From: Nocardiopsis terrae
GTDB lineage: Bacteria > Actinomycetota > Actinomycetes > Streptosporangiales > Streptosporangiaceae
NCBI RefSeq assembly: GCF_014651695.1
Contig: NZ_BMXJ01000003.1
Location: forward strand, 399,046-463,045
Length of the DNA stretch: 64,000 nt
Reading direction: 5' to 3'
In this document: positions 1 through 7,636 of the stretch, one piece after another
Layout of the letters: every line of letters starts with the position of its first letter
Numbering within the stretch: the stretch's first letter is position 1
Notes under the pieces: model-generated
The model's database searches: none
Seen by the model: only the letters and a program-made list of their open reading frames with translations
Told to the model about the DNA's origin: nothing
Program-made: the position numbers and the translations under genes

Positions 1-1023
1 GGGAGGTGCGGTGCTCTCCCTGGCCATGACCGTGCCCTCGACGCTGACCACCCTCGGTTCCCCGTGGTGGTCGGAGTCCAGGGCCAGGGCGGCGGCGCGT
101 TCGCCCATCTCCTCCAGGGGCAGGCGCACCGTGGTCAGCGAGGGGGTGAGGTCCCGCAGCGTGGGGATGTCGTCGAAACCGGCCACGGACAGGTCCTCGG
201 GAACGGTCTTGCCCATGGCGCGCAGCGCGGCGATGGCTCCGGTGGCCATGACGTCGTTGACGGCGAACAGGCAGGTGGCGTCGGTCCCCAGGGCCATCAG
301 GCGCCGTGTGGACTCGTATCCGCCGTCCCGGGTGAAGTCCCCGTGCACGACGTTGTGGTGGGCGAGTTCGAGTCCGGCGGCCGAGAGCGCGCAGTGGAAG
401 CCGTCCAGGCGTTCGCGTGCGGTCCGCAGGTTGGGAGGGCCGGCCAGGATCGCGAAGCGCCGGTGCCCCTGAGCGACCAGGTGCTGGGCCAGGGCCGCGG
501 CCCCGGAGTGGTTGTTCGGGGTGACGGTGTCGGCGGGCAGGGTGGCCTGGGAGACGAGGGCGACCCTGCCGCCCTGGCGCCCGAAGGCCTCGATCTCCTT
601 GGCCAGACGGGCGTCGCTCTCCTCGCTGGTGGTACGCGAACCGGCGATCACGATCGCCTTGGCCCGGTGGGAGCGCAGCGCGGAGATGATGCGCGTCTCC
701 GCCTGCGTGGAGCGGTTGGTGGTGCCCAGCACCAGCACCAGCCCCAGCTCCTCGGCGTACCGGGTGACCCCGGCCGCGATCTGGGAGAAGTACGGGTCGG
801 CGATGTCGTGCACCACCAGGCCCATCAGGGAGCTGCTGTTGCGGGCCAGGGTCTGGGCGGAGGCGTTGGCCAGGTATCCGAGCTCGTGGGCGCTGGCCTC
901 CACCTTCTCCCGGAGCCGCTGGCTCACCTGCCGTGTGCTCCCGTTGATCACGCGTGAGGCGGTCGCCAGGGAGACCCCGGCGTGTTCGGCGACCTGTTCC
1001 AGAGTCACGTAACCGGGATCCAC
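1..1023 (-). CDS. LacI/GalR-family transcriptional regulator (C-terminus cut by window edge)
   Basis: The reading frame encodes 341 codons that run off the left edge of the window, close to the usual length of about 340 residues. The N-terminus has the LacI helix-turn-helix (TLEQVAEHAGVS...ATASRVING), followed by the periplasmic-binding-protein-like ligand domain with typical GLVVHDIADPYF and FAVNDVMATGA segments. The GTG start at 1023 is chosen because GGAGGGG lies just upstream. By family it is a sugar-responsive repressor. Its position beside a sugar-modifying operon and an ABC importer suggests it controls both. An inverted repeat at 1047-1064 lies in its own promoter region, consistent with autoregulation. 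Confidence 0.93.
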   Translation of the reverse strand, partial: MDPGYVTLEQVAEHAGVSLATASRVINGSTRQVSQRLREKVEASAHELGYLANASAQTLARNSSSLMGLVVHDIADPYFSQIAAGVTRYAEELGLVLVLGTTNRSTQAETRIISALRSHRAKAIVIAGSRTTSEESDARLAKEIEAFGRQGGRVALVSQATLPADTVTPNNHSGAAALAQHLVAQGHRRFAILAGPPNLRTARERLDGFHCALSAAGLELAHHNVVHGDFTRDGGYESTRRLMALGTDATCLFAVNDVMATGAIAALRAMGKTVPEDLSVAGFDDIPTLRDLTPSLTTVRLPLEEMGERAAALALDSDHHGEPRVVSVEGTVMARESTAPP

Positions 1024-1046
1024 GGCCCTGCCCCTCCTACCACCGT

Positions 1047-1064
1047 TGGGAAAACTCTTTCCCA
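1047..1064. promoter_or_regulatory. Inverted repeat in lacI upstream region (candidate operator)
   Basis: TGGGAAA-ACTC-TTTCCCA is a perfect 7-bp inverted repeat with a 4-bp centre, 24 bp before the LacI start. It resembles LacI-type operators but is two bases longer than the two sites at 5365 and 5605, so it may be autoregulatory or belong to another regulator. Confidence 0.55.
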
Positions 1065-1100
1065 GAGTAGCGGAGGGGCGGGGTCCTTCCCTCGTTGCCA

Positions 1101-1994
1101 CTAGGCCTCTTCCGTCTGGTGCAGAAGGTCGCGCCAGGTGCGTTCGGGCCTCCACCCCAGGTCGCGGCGGGCCCGCTCGGAGGAGAACACCGCCCGTCCG
1201 TCGGCCAGCGCCGGAGCGTGTTCGGCCGTGGCCGGGTGCAGTCGGGCCAGGTCGGCCTCGACCGGGCCCCGGGCGAGGGGGTCGGGGGCGATGGCGTTGT
1301 AGACGGTGCCGCCGGTGACGCGCTCGGGGTTCTCCACGATCAGCGCGAACAGTTCGGCGGCGTCGTGGGCGTCCACGTAGTTGAACAGGGAGCCGGCGGC
1401 CAGGGCGGGGTCCTCCAGGCGTTCGCTGAGGGTGTGGCCCTGCTGGGTGACCGCTCCCCGCCACTCCTCGGGAGAGACCACGTAGCCGGGGCGGACGGCG
1501 GACAGCACGCACTTGTCGGAGGTCCGGGCCAGGGCCCGGACGGTCTCCTCCACCATCACCTTGCTCAGGCCGTAGGCGTGCCAGGGCGCGACGGGGTGCT
1601 CCTCGTCCAGGGGCAGGTACCGCGGTTTCCAGGAGGGGGTGTTGTACCCGTAGACGGTGGGGCTGGAGGCCGCGACGGCGCTGTGGGCGCCCGCCCCGAC
1701 GGCGGCGCTGAGCACCTCCCAGGCCAGGGTGGCGTTCACCCGCAGGGTCTCGGCGTCGGGGCGGGCGAAGGGCACGGCGATACCCGCCAGGTGCACCACC
1801 GCCTCCGGGGCGGCGCGGGCGAACAGCTCCGCGCGGGCCCCGCTGTCCAGCAGGTCGCAGACGGCCGGGGTGATCCCCTCCGGCCACGGGTGTTCGGCGG
1901 TGTCCACCGAGGTCACCTCGTGTCCGCGTGAGGCGAGCACGGTCACGACGCTTCGCCCCAGTCGTCCGGAGCCTCCGGTGACGAGCACGCGCAT
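1101..1994 (-). CDS. NAD(P)-dependent epimerase/dehydratase-family (extended SDR) protein
   Basis: This 297-residue protein has the Rossmann glycine motif GGSGRLG at residues 7-13, the serine pair S110/S111 and the active-site YGLSK at 141-145, so the extended-SDR catalytic residues are present. Family members epimerise, dehydrate or oxidise sugars or nucleotide sugars using bound NAD. ATG 1994 is chosen because the Rossmann strand begins immediately and AAAGGAA precedes it; longer in-frame extensions have no homology-like content. It is the last gene of the leftward operon 1101-5357. Uronate dehydrogenase-like activity would suit the sugar-acid enzymes nearby, but that is inference; the substrate is unknown. 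Confidence 0.85.
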   Translation of the reverse strand: MRVLVTGGSGRLGRSVVTVLASRGHEVTSVDTAEHPWPEGITPAVCDLLDSGARAELFARAAPEAVVHLAGIAVPFARPDAETLRVNATLAWEVLSAAVGAGAHSAVAASSPTVYGYNTPSWKPRYLPLDEEHPVAPWHAYGLSKVMVEETVRALARTSDKCVLSAVRPGYVVSPEEWRGAVTQQGHTLSERLEDPALAAGSLFNYVDAHDAAELFALIVENPERVTGGTVYNAIAPDPLARGPVEADLARLHPATAEHAPALADGRAVFSSERARRDLGWRPERTWRDLLHQTEEA

Positions 1995-2038
1995 GTGTGC
2001 GGTTCCTTTCCAGACCCCGGTGCGGGGTGTCGTGGTGG

Positions 2039-2878
2039 TCAGGCCAGCGCCGCGACGGCTGTGGCCAGTGCTTCGTGGTCCGTTACCGGGCCGTCGGTGA
2101 CGGCGGTGCGCAGCCCCAGTTCCAGGGTCCGGTCGGCGCCCAGGCGCAGCCGGGTGTCCCAGGCGGGGGCCGGGCACACGCCCGGGTACTCCTCGGCCCG
2201 CAGGAACCAGGGGTCCGTGCGCGGGCCGGGTTGGAGGAAGAGCAGCGTCCACGGGGCTCGGTGGGAGGCGGTGGAGGAGAGGGCGAGCCAGCGGGCGTGT
2301 GAGCCGTGCAGGGCCTCCTCCCCCTTCGCTCCGTCGGGGCCGGTGACCGAGGGCGGCAGGTCACCGATCGGCGCCCGCCAGAACACCCCGCCGTACCCGG
2401 CTCCGGGGCGGCCGTTGGTGGCGGGGCTGCCGATCCCCAGCTCCCGGCCCGAGGTGTTGTGCAGTGACGAGTGCAGGTCCAGGACCCAGGTCTTGGTGTC
2501 CAGGGTGAGGGCGCGGACCGTCCTGTGCTCCCGGAGGAGCTCGGTGCCCTCGGGGTCGGTCCAGGAGAGCACCTCGACGGTCCGGTCCGCGGAGCACTCG
2601 CCCCAGGACAGGTGTTCCTGGCGGCCGTGGTTGTCGAGCATGACCGATCCGTGCTCGCGGGTGAAGGTCCGACCGCCCCAGAAGCTGGTCCCGGAGACGT
2701 CGGCCAGGGTCACGCTGACCCCCAGGTGGTGGCGGTGGTCGGCGGGGCCGGTCTCGGTCACCTCCGTTCCCGCGAGGGTGCGCACCGGGTGCAGGTAGGG
2801 GCGTGGTGAGAGTTCGGTGGGCACGGAGGTACCGCTGTGGTGGGTGGCCACGAGGGTGTGGCCGAGGGACAGGTTCAC
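2039..2878 (-). CDS. DUF6807 (PmoA-like) family protein
   Basis: This 279-residue protein carries the family hallmarks RPYLHPVRT (residues 26-34) and DHRHHLGV (47-54), followed by a beta-rich body with FW and WGEC segments. The family was once labelled methane oxygenase PmoA, but actinobacterial members sit with Gfo/Idh dehydrogenases in sugar clusters and have no proven reaction. The GTG start at 2878 overlaps the stop of the upstream dehydrogenase as GTGA, implying translational coupling. The context suggests a step in breakdown of an unusual sugar; the His-rich DHRHH motif might bind a metal or substrate. Confidence 0.78.
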   Translation of the reverse strand: MNLSLGHTLVATHHSGTSVPTELSPRPYLHPVRTLAGTEVTETGPADHRHHLGVSVTLADVSGTSFWGGRTFTREHGSVMLDNHGRQEHLSWGECSADRTVEVLSWTDPEGTELLREHRTVRALTLDTKTWVLDLHSSLHNTSGRELGIGSPATNGRPGAGYGGVFWRAPIGDLPPSVTGPDGAKGEEALHGSHARWLALSSTASHRAPWTLLFLQPGPRTDPWFLRAEEYPGVCPAPAWDTRLRLGADRTLELGLRTAVTDGPVTDHEALATAVAALA

Positions 2879-4047
2879 GTGGTGACCTCCGTGGGGGCGG
2901 GGCTGGCCCAGGGGGCGTCGAGTTCGGAGAACAGCGCCAGGGAGTTCGCGCTCTCGTGCACCAGGTCGGTGATCCGGGGGATGCTCCGGTGGGTGACCCC
3001 CTCCTCCTGGTGGACCTGCTGGTGCCGGGCCGGGATCGGCCGGGGGTCGGGGGCGGTGCGCACCGCGTCCAGGACGTGGGTGAAGCCCCGGGTGCGTTCG
3101 GGCGGCACCAGGAGGGGGGACTGCCCCCGGATGTGTGCGACCAGGTTCTCCAGGAGGTTGACGCGCCCGTGGGTGGTGGTTCGCGGTGCGTGGCCGGGCC
3201 GGTGGAGGGTGATCCGGTCCAGGGTGTACTCCAGTGTCAGGCTTGCCCGGTCGCCGTGGAGCGTGATGGCGGGGGGTTGGCTCTCGGGTGCGCACAGGGT
3301 GACGGCGACGGTGAGGACGGTGCCGCTCCGGGTGCGCAGGCGCAGGGAGGAGGTGTCGTCGCTCTCGATGGGGTGGGCGTGGTACATCTCCAGTTCCAGG
3401 GAGCGGGGGGCGTCCTGTTCGGCGCGGGCCAGGGCCAGGGAGGTGGCCACGGCGTGGGCGAAGGGGTTGGTGAGGGCTCCGTCCACCACCTGGTGCCCGT
3501 CCAGCTCGCGCCGACCGGCCCAGGGTGCGCGGTCGTAGTAGGCGGAGGTGCGTTTCCAGGCGCCGGCCGCTCCGATCCCGCGTAGTTCGCCCAGGACGCC
3601 CTCGCCCACGAGTCGGCCGACCTCGTCGATCGCCTGCGAGCCCAGGCTCTGGAAGCCGATCTGGCAGGCCAGTCCGGAGTCGTGCACCGCCTCTTCCAGA
3701 CTGGTGAGCTGGGCCAGGGAGGGGGTGGTGGGTTTTTCCAGCAGCAGGTGTGAGCCGTGCTCCAGGGCCACCCTCGCCAGGGGCAGGTGGGTGTGGATGG
3801 GGGTGACCAGGACGGTCAGGCGTGCCTGTGTCCGGTCCAGGGCGGTGGCCAGGTCGTCGAAGAAGGGGACGTTTCCGTGCCCTTCCAGGTCGTCGTCGGG
3901 TGCGGGGGGCCTGCGGTCGCAGACCCCGACGAGGCGGACGGTCCCGGCCCTGGCCAGGGGCAGCAGCGCGCGCAGGTGGGAGCGGCCGTGCCCGTGGATG
4001 CCCACCAGGAGCAGGGGCAGCGGTGCGGTGTCGTCGGTTCGGGGCAT
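2875..4047 (-). CDS. Gfo/Idh/MocA-family oxidoreductase (first of two in the operon)
   Basis: The 390-residue product has an N-terminal dinucleotide-binding fold (VGIHGHGRSH at residues 15-24, a variant of GxGxxG) and the family EKP signature at 104-106, followed by the C-terminal sugar-binding domain. Family members oxidise or reduce sugars and cyclitols with NAD(P). The ATG at 4047 shares one base with the TGA of the upstream paralogue, and its own stop overlaps the next GTG, so three genes are tightly coupled. The histidines in the nucleotide loop are unusual and make cofactor preference uncertain. Substrate unknown. Confidence 0.85.
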   Translation of the reverse strand: MPRTDDTAPLPLLLVGIHGHGRSHLRALLPLARAGTVRLVGVCDRRPPAPDDDLEGHGNVPFFDDLATALDRTQARLTVLVTPIHTHLPLARVALEHGSHLLLEKPTTPSLAQLTSLEEAVHDSGLACQIGFQSLGSQAIDEVGRLVGEGVLGELRGIGAAGAWKRTSAYYDRAPWAGRRELDGHQVVDGALTNPFAHAVATSLALARAEQDAPRSLELEMYHAHPIESDDTSSLRLRTRSGTVLTVAVTLCAPESQPPAITLHGDRASLTLEYTLDRITLHRPGHAPRTTTHGRVNLLENLVAHIRGQSPLLVPPERTRGFTHVLDAVRTAPDPRPIPARHQQVHQEEGVTHRSIPRITDLVHESANSLALFSELDAPWASPAPTEVTT

Positions 4048-5357
4048 CAGTGCTCGCCCGAGAGCAGGTCGGCCACGCGCACGGGTGCGCCCGAGGCCAT
4101 GGAGGCGTTGGCGGCCAGCCCGGTCAGGAGGGCGTTGCCGCCGTCGGCGTGGTCGGGGCGGATACCGTCGTCGGTCCCGCCGAGCAGGGAGTCGAGCATG
4201 GCGTTGTCCCCGCCGCCGTGGCCGCCGCCGCCCACGCGCACGGGGATCTCCTCCGGGGGCTGCCAGTGGCGGCGCAGCAGGAGCCTGGCCTCGGTGTTCT
4301 CCTTGGGGGCGGGCATTCCGCGCACGGGGTGCGCCTCGTCCTGGCCCGGTGTGGTGCTGGCGAACTCGGTCATGTCCAGCTCGAGTCTGCCGCGGCTGCC
4401 GGTGAAGGAGATGCGGTAGCCCTCCCAGGGGGCGTAGGCCACGAGGTGGTAGCTGAGGCGCACACCGGTGTCGTACCTGACCATGACGGACATGTCGTCC
4501 TCGATGGTGATGTCGGGGCCGAAGACGTTCAGGTCGCGCCGGTAGCCGTCCTCGTGTTCGGCGTCCAGGTACAGGGCGGTCAGGTCGGGGCTGTCCCGCA
4601 TGTGCAGGGCGAAGGGGTCGCTCTCGGCCGCCTCGGCGTCGTGCCCGCGCTCGTAGTCGTTGAGGAGCCCGTGGCGGCGTCCGTTGTCCTGGCCGTAGAA
4701 GAACAGGCCGCCCCAGGCGAAGACCTCGCGGGGGTGCGCGTTCACCCACCAGTTGACCAGGTCGAAGTGGTGGCTGGCCTTGTGTACCAGCAGTCCGCCG
4801 GACTTGGTCTTGTCCCGGTGCCAGCGGCGGAAGTAGTCGGCTCCGTGGCGGAGGTCGAGGAGCCACTCGAAGTGGACGGAGCCCACCTCGCCGATGGCTC
4901 CGGAGGAGATCAGCTCGCGGACCTGGCCGTGGACGGGGTTGTAACGGTAGTTGAACCCGACCGTCACCCGGCCCCCGGTGCGGGCCTGGGCGTCGTTGAT
5001 CCGGCGCAGGCCTTCGAGGTCGGCGGTCATGGGCTTCTCGGTGATGGCGTCCGCGCCGGCTTCCAGGGCGGCCACGACGTAGTCGGCGTGGGTGTGGTCG
5101 ACGGTGCACACGATCACCTCGTCCACGGCCTGTTCGCGGAGCATGCGGGTGAAGTCCTCGGCCCCGTAGGCGGGCACGGCCTCCGCTCCTGCGTCGGTGA
5201 TGATCCGGTTGTGCACGGCCATTCGCGTGCGGTTGGTGTCGCACAGGGCGACCAGGCGCCCCCGGTCCCGATGGGTGTCCACCAGGGCTCGGGTGTACAT
5301 GCGGGCCCTGGAGCCGGTGCCGACGATCGCGTACCTGCGTTGAGTGGTGTCGTTCAC
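4047..5357 (-). CDS. Gfo/Idh/MocA-family oxidoreductase (promoter-proximal gene)
   Basis: This 436-residue protein has VGTGSRAR at residues 12-19, EKPM at 107-110 and a KASHHFD segment near 193-199 that matches the active-site Lys/His region of the family. It is a probable NAD(P)-dependent sugar dehydrogenase. The GTG at 5357 is preferred over an upstream ATG at 5465 because homology-like sequence begins right after it and a -35/-10 pair ends 6 nt before it, suggesting a leaderless mRNA. It heads the leftward operon with the second dehydrogenase, the DUF6807 protein and the epimerase-like SDR. Two sequential dehydrogenases would allow oxidation/reduction chemistry such as 3-keto-sugar formation (inference). 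Confidence 0.86.
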   Translation of the reverse strand: MNDTTQRRYAIVGTGSRARMYTRALVDTHRDRGRLVALCDTNRTRMAVHNRIITDAGAEAVPAYGAEDFTRMLREQAVDEVIVCTVDHTHADYVVAALEAGADAITEKPMTADLEGLRRINDAQARTGGRVTVGFNYRYNPVHGQVRELISSGAIGEVGSVHFEWLLDLRHGADYFRRWHRDKTKSGGLLVHKASHHFDLVNWWVNAHPREVFAWGGLFFYGQDNGRRHGLLNDYERGHDAEAAESDPFALHMRDSPDLTALYLDAEHEDGYRRDLNVFGPDITIEDDMSVMVRYDTGVRLSYHLVAYAPWEGYRISFTGSRGRLELDMTEFASTTPGQDEAHPVRGMPAPKENTEARLLLRRHWQPPEEIPVRVGGGGHGGGDNAMLDSLLGGTDDGIRPDHADGGNALLTGLAANASMASGAPVRVADLLSGEH

Positions 5358-5362
5358 ACAGG

Positions 5363-5398
5363 AATGGTAAACGCTTTCCGAAGCGCACGACAAGAGGG
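5363..5398 (-). promoter_or_regulatory. Promoter and LacI-type operator of the Gfo/Idh operon
   Basis: On the minus strand TTGTCG, an 18-bp spacer and TACCAT form a -35/-10 pair, with TACCAT ending 6 nt before the GTG at 5357. The near-palindrome TGGTAAACGCTTTCCG (5365-5380), with a central CG as in LacI-family operators, overlaps the -10 and would block RNA polymerase when bound. Confidence 0.65.
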
Positions 5399-5558
5399 GG
5401 TGCACGACTGGGGGGCGTGAGCGGTTTTCCGTGCCAGCCGAGAGATCGAAGCTCAGAGTGTTCACTCGAGCACCAGGAGCGACTATTTACCCGAATGGGA
5501 GCCCCGCGGTGAAGATAACGATCTGGTGGGTGCTCGGGGGCGGGGGTGAAACAAGGCG

Positions 5559-5587
5559 TTGACAGCCATGTAACCCGGTGCTAGAAA
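5559..5587 (+). promoter_or_regulatory. Sigma-70-type promoter of the ABC sugar importer operon
   Basis: TTGACA (5559-5564), a 17-bp spacer and TAGAAA (5582-5587) give a near-consensus housekeeping promoter. The predicted start of transcription near 5594 would leave a leader of about 190 nt before the TTG start codon at 5780. Confidence 0.65.
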
Positions 5588-5604
5588 CTGAACATCCTAA
5601 TATC

Positions 5605-5620
5605 TGGATAGCGCTTACCA
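5605..5620. promoter_or_regulatory. LacI-type operator downstream of the importer promoter
   Basis: TGGATAGCGCTTACCA is a near-palindrome about a central GC/CG step and aligns with the site at 5365-5380. It begins about 11 bp after the predicted transcription start, a classical repressor position. Confidence 0.6.
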
Positions 5621-5779
5621 AGCCATGGCCTGCGAAATTCACCAGTGTTCTCAGCCACATAGTGTGAGCGTCTCCCTCATCAGTGCGTTTTCCGACCAGA
5701 TTGGCGGTCACCACATGAACCCCGGTCCAGGCGTGCCGACGGCACGCACGACAACGGCTCGGGAAGGAGGTGTGTCGTC

Positions 5780-6757
5780 TTGACCGCTCTTCTCCACAGC
5801 AAGGCGGGGGCGTCCGACGGCCCCGACACCGGGGCGCGCCCGCCCCGGACCCGCCGCAGGGCCGCGGCTCCCCGCAAGGGGGAGCGCAGGTACGAGAACC
5901 TCGCCGCCCTGGGGTTCCTCGGCCCGTGGTTCCTGGGCCTGGCGCTCATCACCGCGGGACCCCTGCTGGCCTCCCTGTACTTCTCCTTCACCGACTACAA
6001 CCTCATCGGTGAGCACCAGTGGGTGGGCGGGGAGAACTACGAGCGGATGCTGACCGACACGCGCCTGCACAGCGCGCTGAAGGTCACCTTCGTCTACGTG
6101 TTCGTCTCCGTCCCCCTCCAGCTCGCGATGGCCCTGGCCCTGGCGATGGTCCTGGACCGGGGACTGCGGGGACTGCCCCTCTACCGGTCGGTGTACTACC
6201 TGCCCTCGCTGTTGGGCGGCAGTGTCGCGGTGGCCATCCTGTGGCGCCAGGTCTTCGGCGCCGAAGGCCTCATCAACCAGGTCCTGGCGTTCTTCGGAAT
6301 CCAGGGCGAGGGCTGGGTGTCCCACCCCGACTACGCCCTGGGCACCCTCATCGTGCTCAACGTGTGGACCTTCGGTGCGCCGATGGTCATCTTCCTGGCC
6401 GGACTGCGGCAGATCCCGGCGATGTACTACGAGGCGGCCGCGGTGGACGGAGCCAGCCCCATGCGGCGGTTCTGGCACATCACGGTCCCCATGCTCACGC
6501 CGATCATCTTCTTCAACCTGGTACTGCAGATCATCAACGCCTTCCAGACCTTCACCCAGGCGTTCATCGTCAGCGGCGGTACCGGCGGCCCCTCGGACTC
6601 CACCCTCTTCTACACCCTCTACCTGTACCAACGCGGATTCGGCGCCTTCGACATGGGCTACGCGTCCGCGATGGCCTGGCTGCTCCTGATGATCATCGGG
6701 GGGTTCACCGCGGTGAACTTCCTCGCCTCCAAGTTCTGGGTCTTCTATGGCGACTGA
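5780..6757 (+). CDS. ABC sugar transporter permease (MalF-like)
   Basis: The 325-residue protein has a basic cytoplasmic N-terminus, about six hydrophobic segments starting near residue 45, and the conserved EAA loop (EAAAVDGASPMRRF, about residue 218) that docks to the ATPase. It forms the membrane channel of a carbohydrate-uptake (CUT1-type) importer with the next gene. The start is TTG at 5780, 9 nt after a strong AAGGAGG; no better in-frame start exists. It overlaps the second permease by 11 bp. No ATPase gene is in this window; actinomycete CUT1 importers commonly share an MsiK-type ATPase encoded elsewhere. Confidence 0.92.
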   Translation: MTALLHSKAGASDGPDTGARPPRTRRRAAAPRKGERRYENLAALGFLGPWFLGLALITAGPLLASLYFSFTDYNLIGEHQWVGGENYERMLTDTRLHSALKVTFVYVFVSVPLQLAMALALAMVLDRGLRGLPLYRSVYYLPSLLGGSVAVAILWRQVFGAEGLINQVLAFFGIQGEGWVSHPDYALGTLIVLNVWTFGAPMVIFLAGLRQIPAMYYEAAAVDGASPMRRFWHITVPMLTPIIFFNLVLQIINAFQTFTQAFIVSGGTGGPSDSTLFYTLYLYQRGFGAFDMGYASAMAWLLLMIIGGFTAVNFLASKFWVFYGD

Positions 6758-7619
6758 GACCGCGGCCTCCGCCCCCACCCGGCGGACCAAGGCCGAACGC
6801 ACACGGCGACTGCTCATCCACCTGGGACTGATCGGCTTCGGCCTGATCATGCTCTACCCGCTGCTGTGGATGCTCTCCAGTTCCTTCAAACCCACAGCCG
6901 AGATCTTCCGGGAACCCGGACTGATCCCCTGGAACTTCACCCCCAGCAACTACACCGAGGGGTGGACCGCACTCCAGCAACCGTTCCACCGCTACCTGCT
7001 GAACTCGGCGATCGTGGTGGGCGGAGCGATCATCGGCAACCTCATCGGCTGCTCGATGGCCGCCTACGCCTTCGCGAGGCTGGAGTTCCGCGGCAAGCGC
7101 CTGTTCTTCGCGATCATGCTCGGCACGATCATGCTGCCGATCCACGTGGTGATCGTGCCGCAGTACATCCTGTTCGCGCAGCTGGACTGGATCAACACCT
7201 TCTACCCGTTGATCGTGCCCAAGCTCCTGGCCACGGACGGCTTCTTCATCTTCCTGATGGTGCAGTTCATCCGAGGACTGCCCAAGGACCTGGACGAGGC
7301 GGCCCGCATCGACGGCTGCGGACACGTGCGGATCTTCTGCCAGATCATCCTGCCCCTGTCCCTGCCGGCCCTGGCCACCACGGCGATCTTCACCTTCATC
7401 TGGACCTGGAACGACTTCTTCAGCCAGCTGATCTTCCTGACCAGTCCGGACATGTACACGGTCCCCGTGGCACTGCGCACCTTCGTCGACTCCACCTCCC
7501 AGACCTCCTGGGGTCCGCTCTTCGCCATGTCCGTCGTGGCCCTGGGGCCTGTCTTCGGCTTCTTCCTGGCCGGACAGCGCTACCTGGTCAAGGGCATCGC
7601 GACCACCGGAATCAAGTAG
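6747..7619 (+). CDS. ABC sugar transporter permease (MalG-like)
   Basis: This 290-residue protein has about six membrane segments and the EAA loop DEAARIDGCGHVRIF near residues 183-197. MalG-type permeases pair with MalF-type partners to build the importer pore. Its ATG lies inside the end of the upstream permease gene, indicating coupled translation, and its stop is 17 nt before the first binding-protein gene. The GxxGxK C-terminus (VKGIATTGIK) is typical of CUT1 permeases. The transported sugar cannot be read from the sequence; neighbours point to a uronate, sugar acid or related oligosaccharide. Confidence 0.92.
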   Translation: MATETAASAPTRRTKAERTRRLLIHLGLIGFGLIMLYPLLWMLSSSFKPTAEIFREPGLIPWNFTPSNYTEGWTALQQPFHRYLLNSAIVVGGAIIGNLIGCSMAAYAFARLEFRGKRLFFAIMLGTIMLPIHVVIVPQYILFAQLDWINTFYPLIVPKLLATDGFFIFLMVQFIRGLPKDLDEAARIDGCGHVRIFCQIILPLSLPALATTAIFTFIWTWNDFFSQLIFLTSPDMYTVPVALRTFVDSTSQTSWGPLFAMSVVALGPVFGFFLAGQRYLVKGIATTGIK

Positions 7620-7636
7620 AGGAAAGGAAGCCACCC

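Noticed and set aside
64..957. Long open frame on the plus strand opposite the LacI gene
   Set aside because: Its product is Gly/Val/Gln-rich low-complexity, it lacks a ribosome site and it is fully antisense to a clear LacI gene. High-GC DNA leaves such antisense frames open.
2875..5388. An 837-codon open frame that would join two Gfo/Idh genes
   Set aside because: Only the C-terminal half encodes a protein fold; upstream of the ATG at 4047 it is Arg/Pro-rich antisense-like sequence. The second dehydrogenase lies in another frame.
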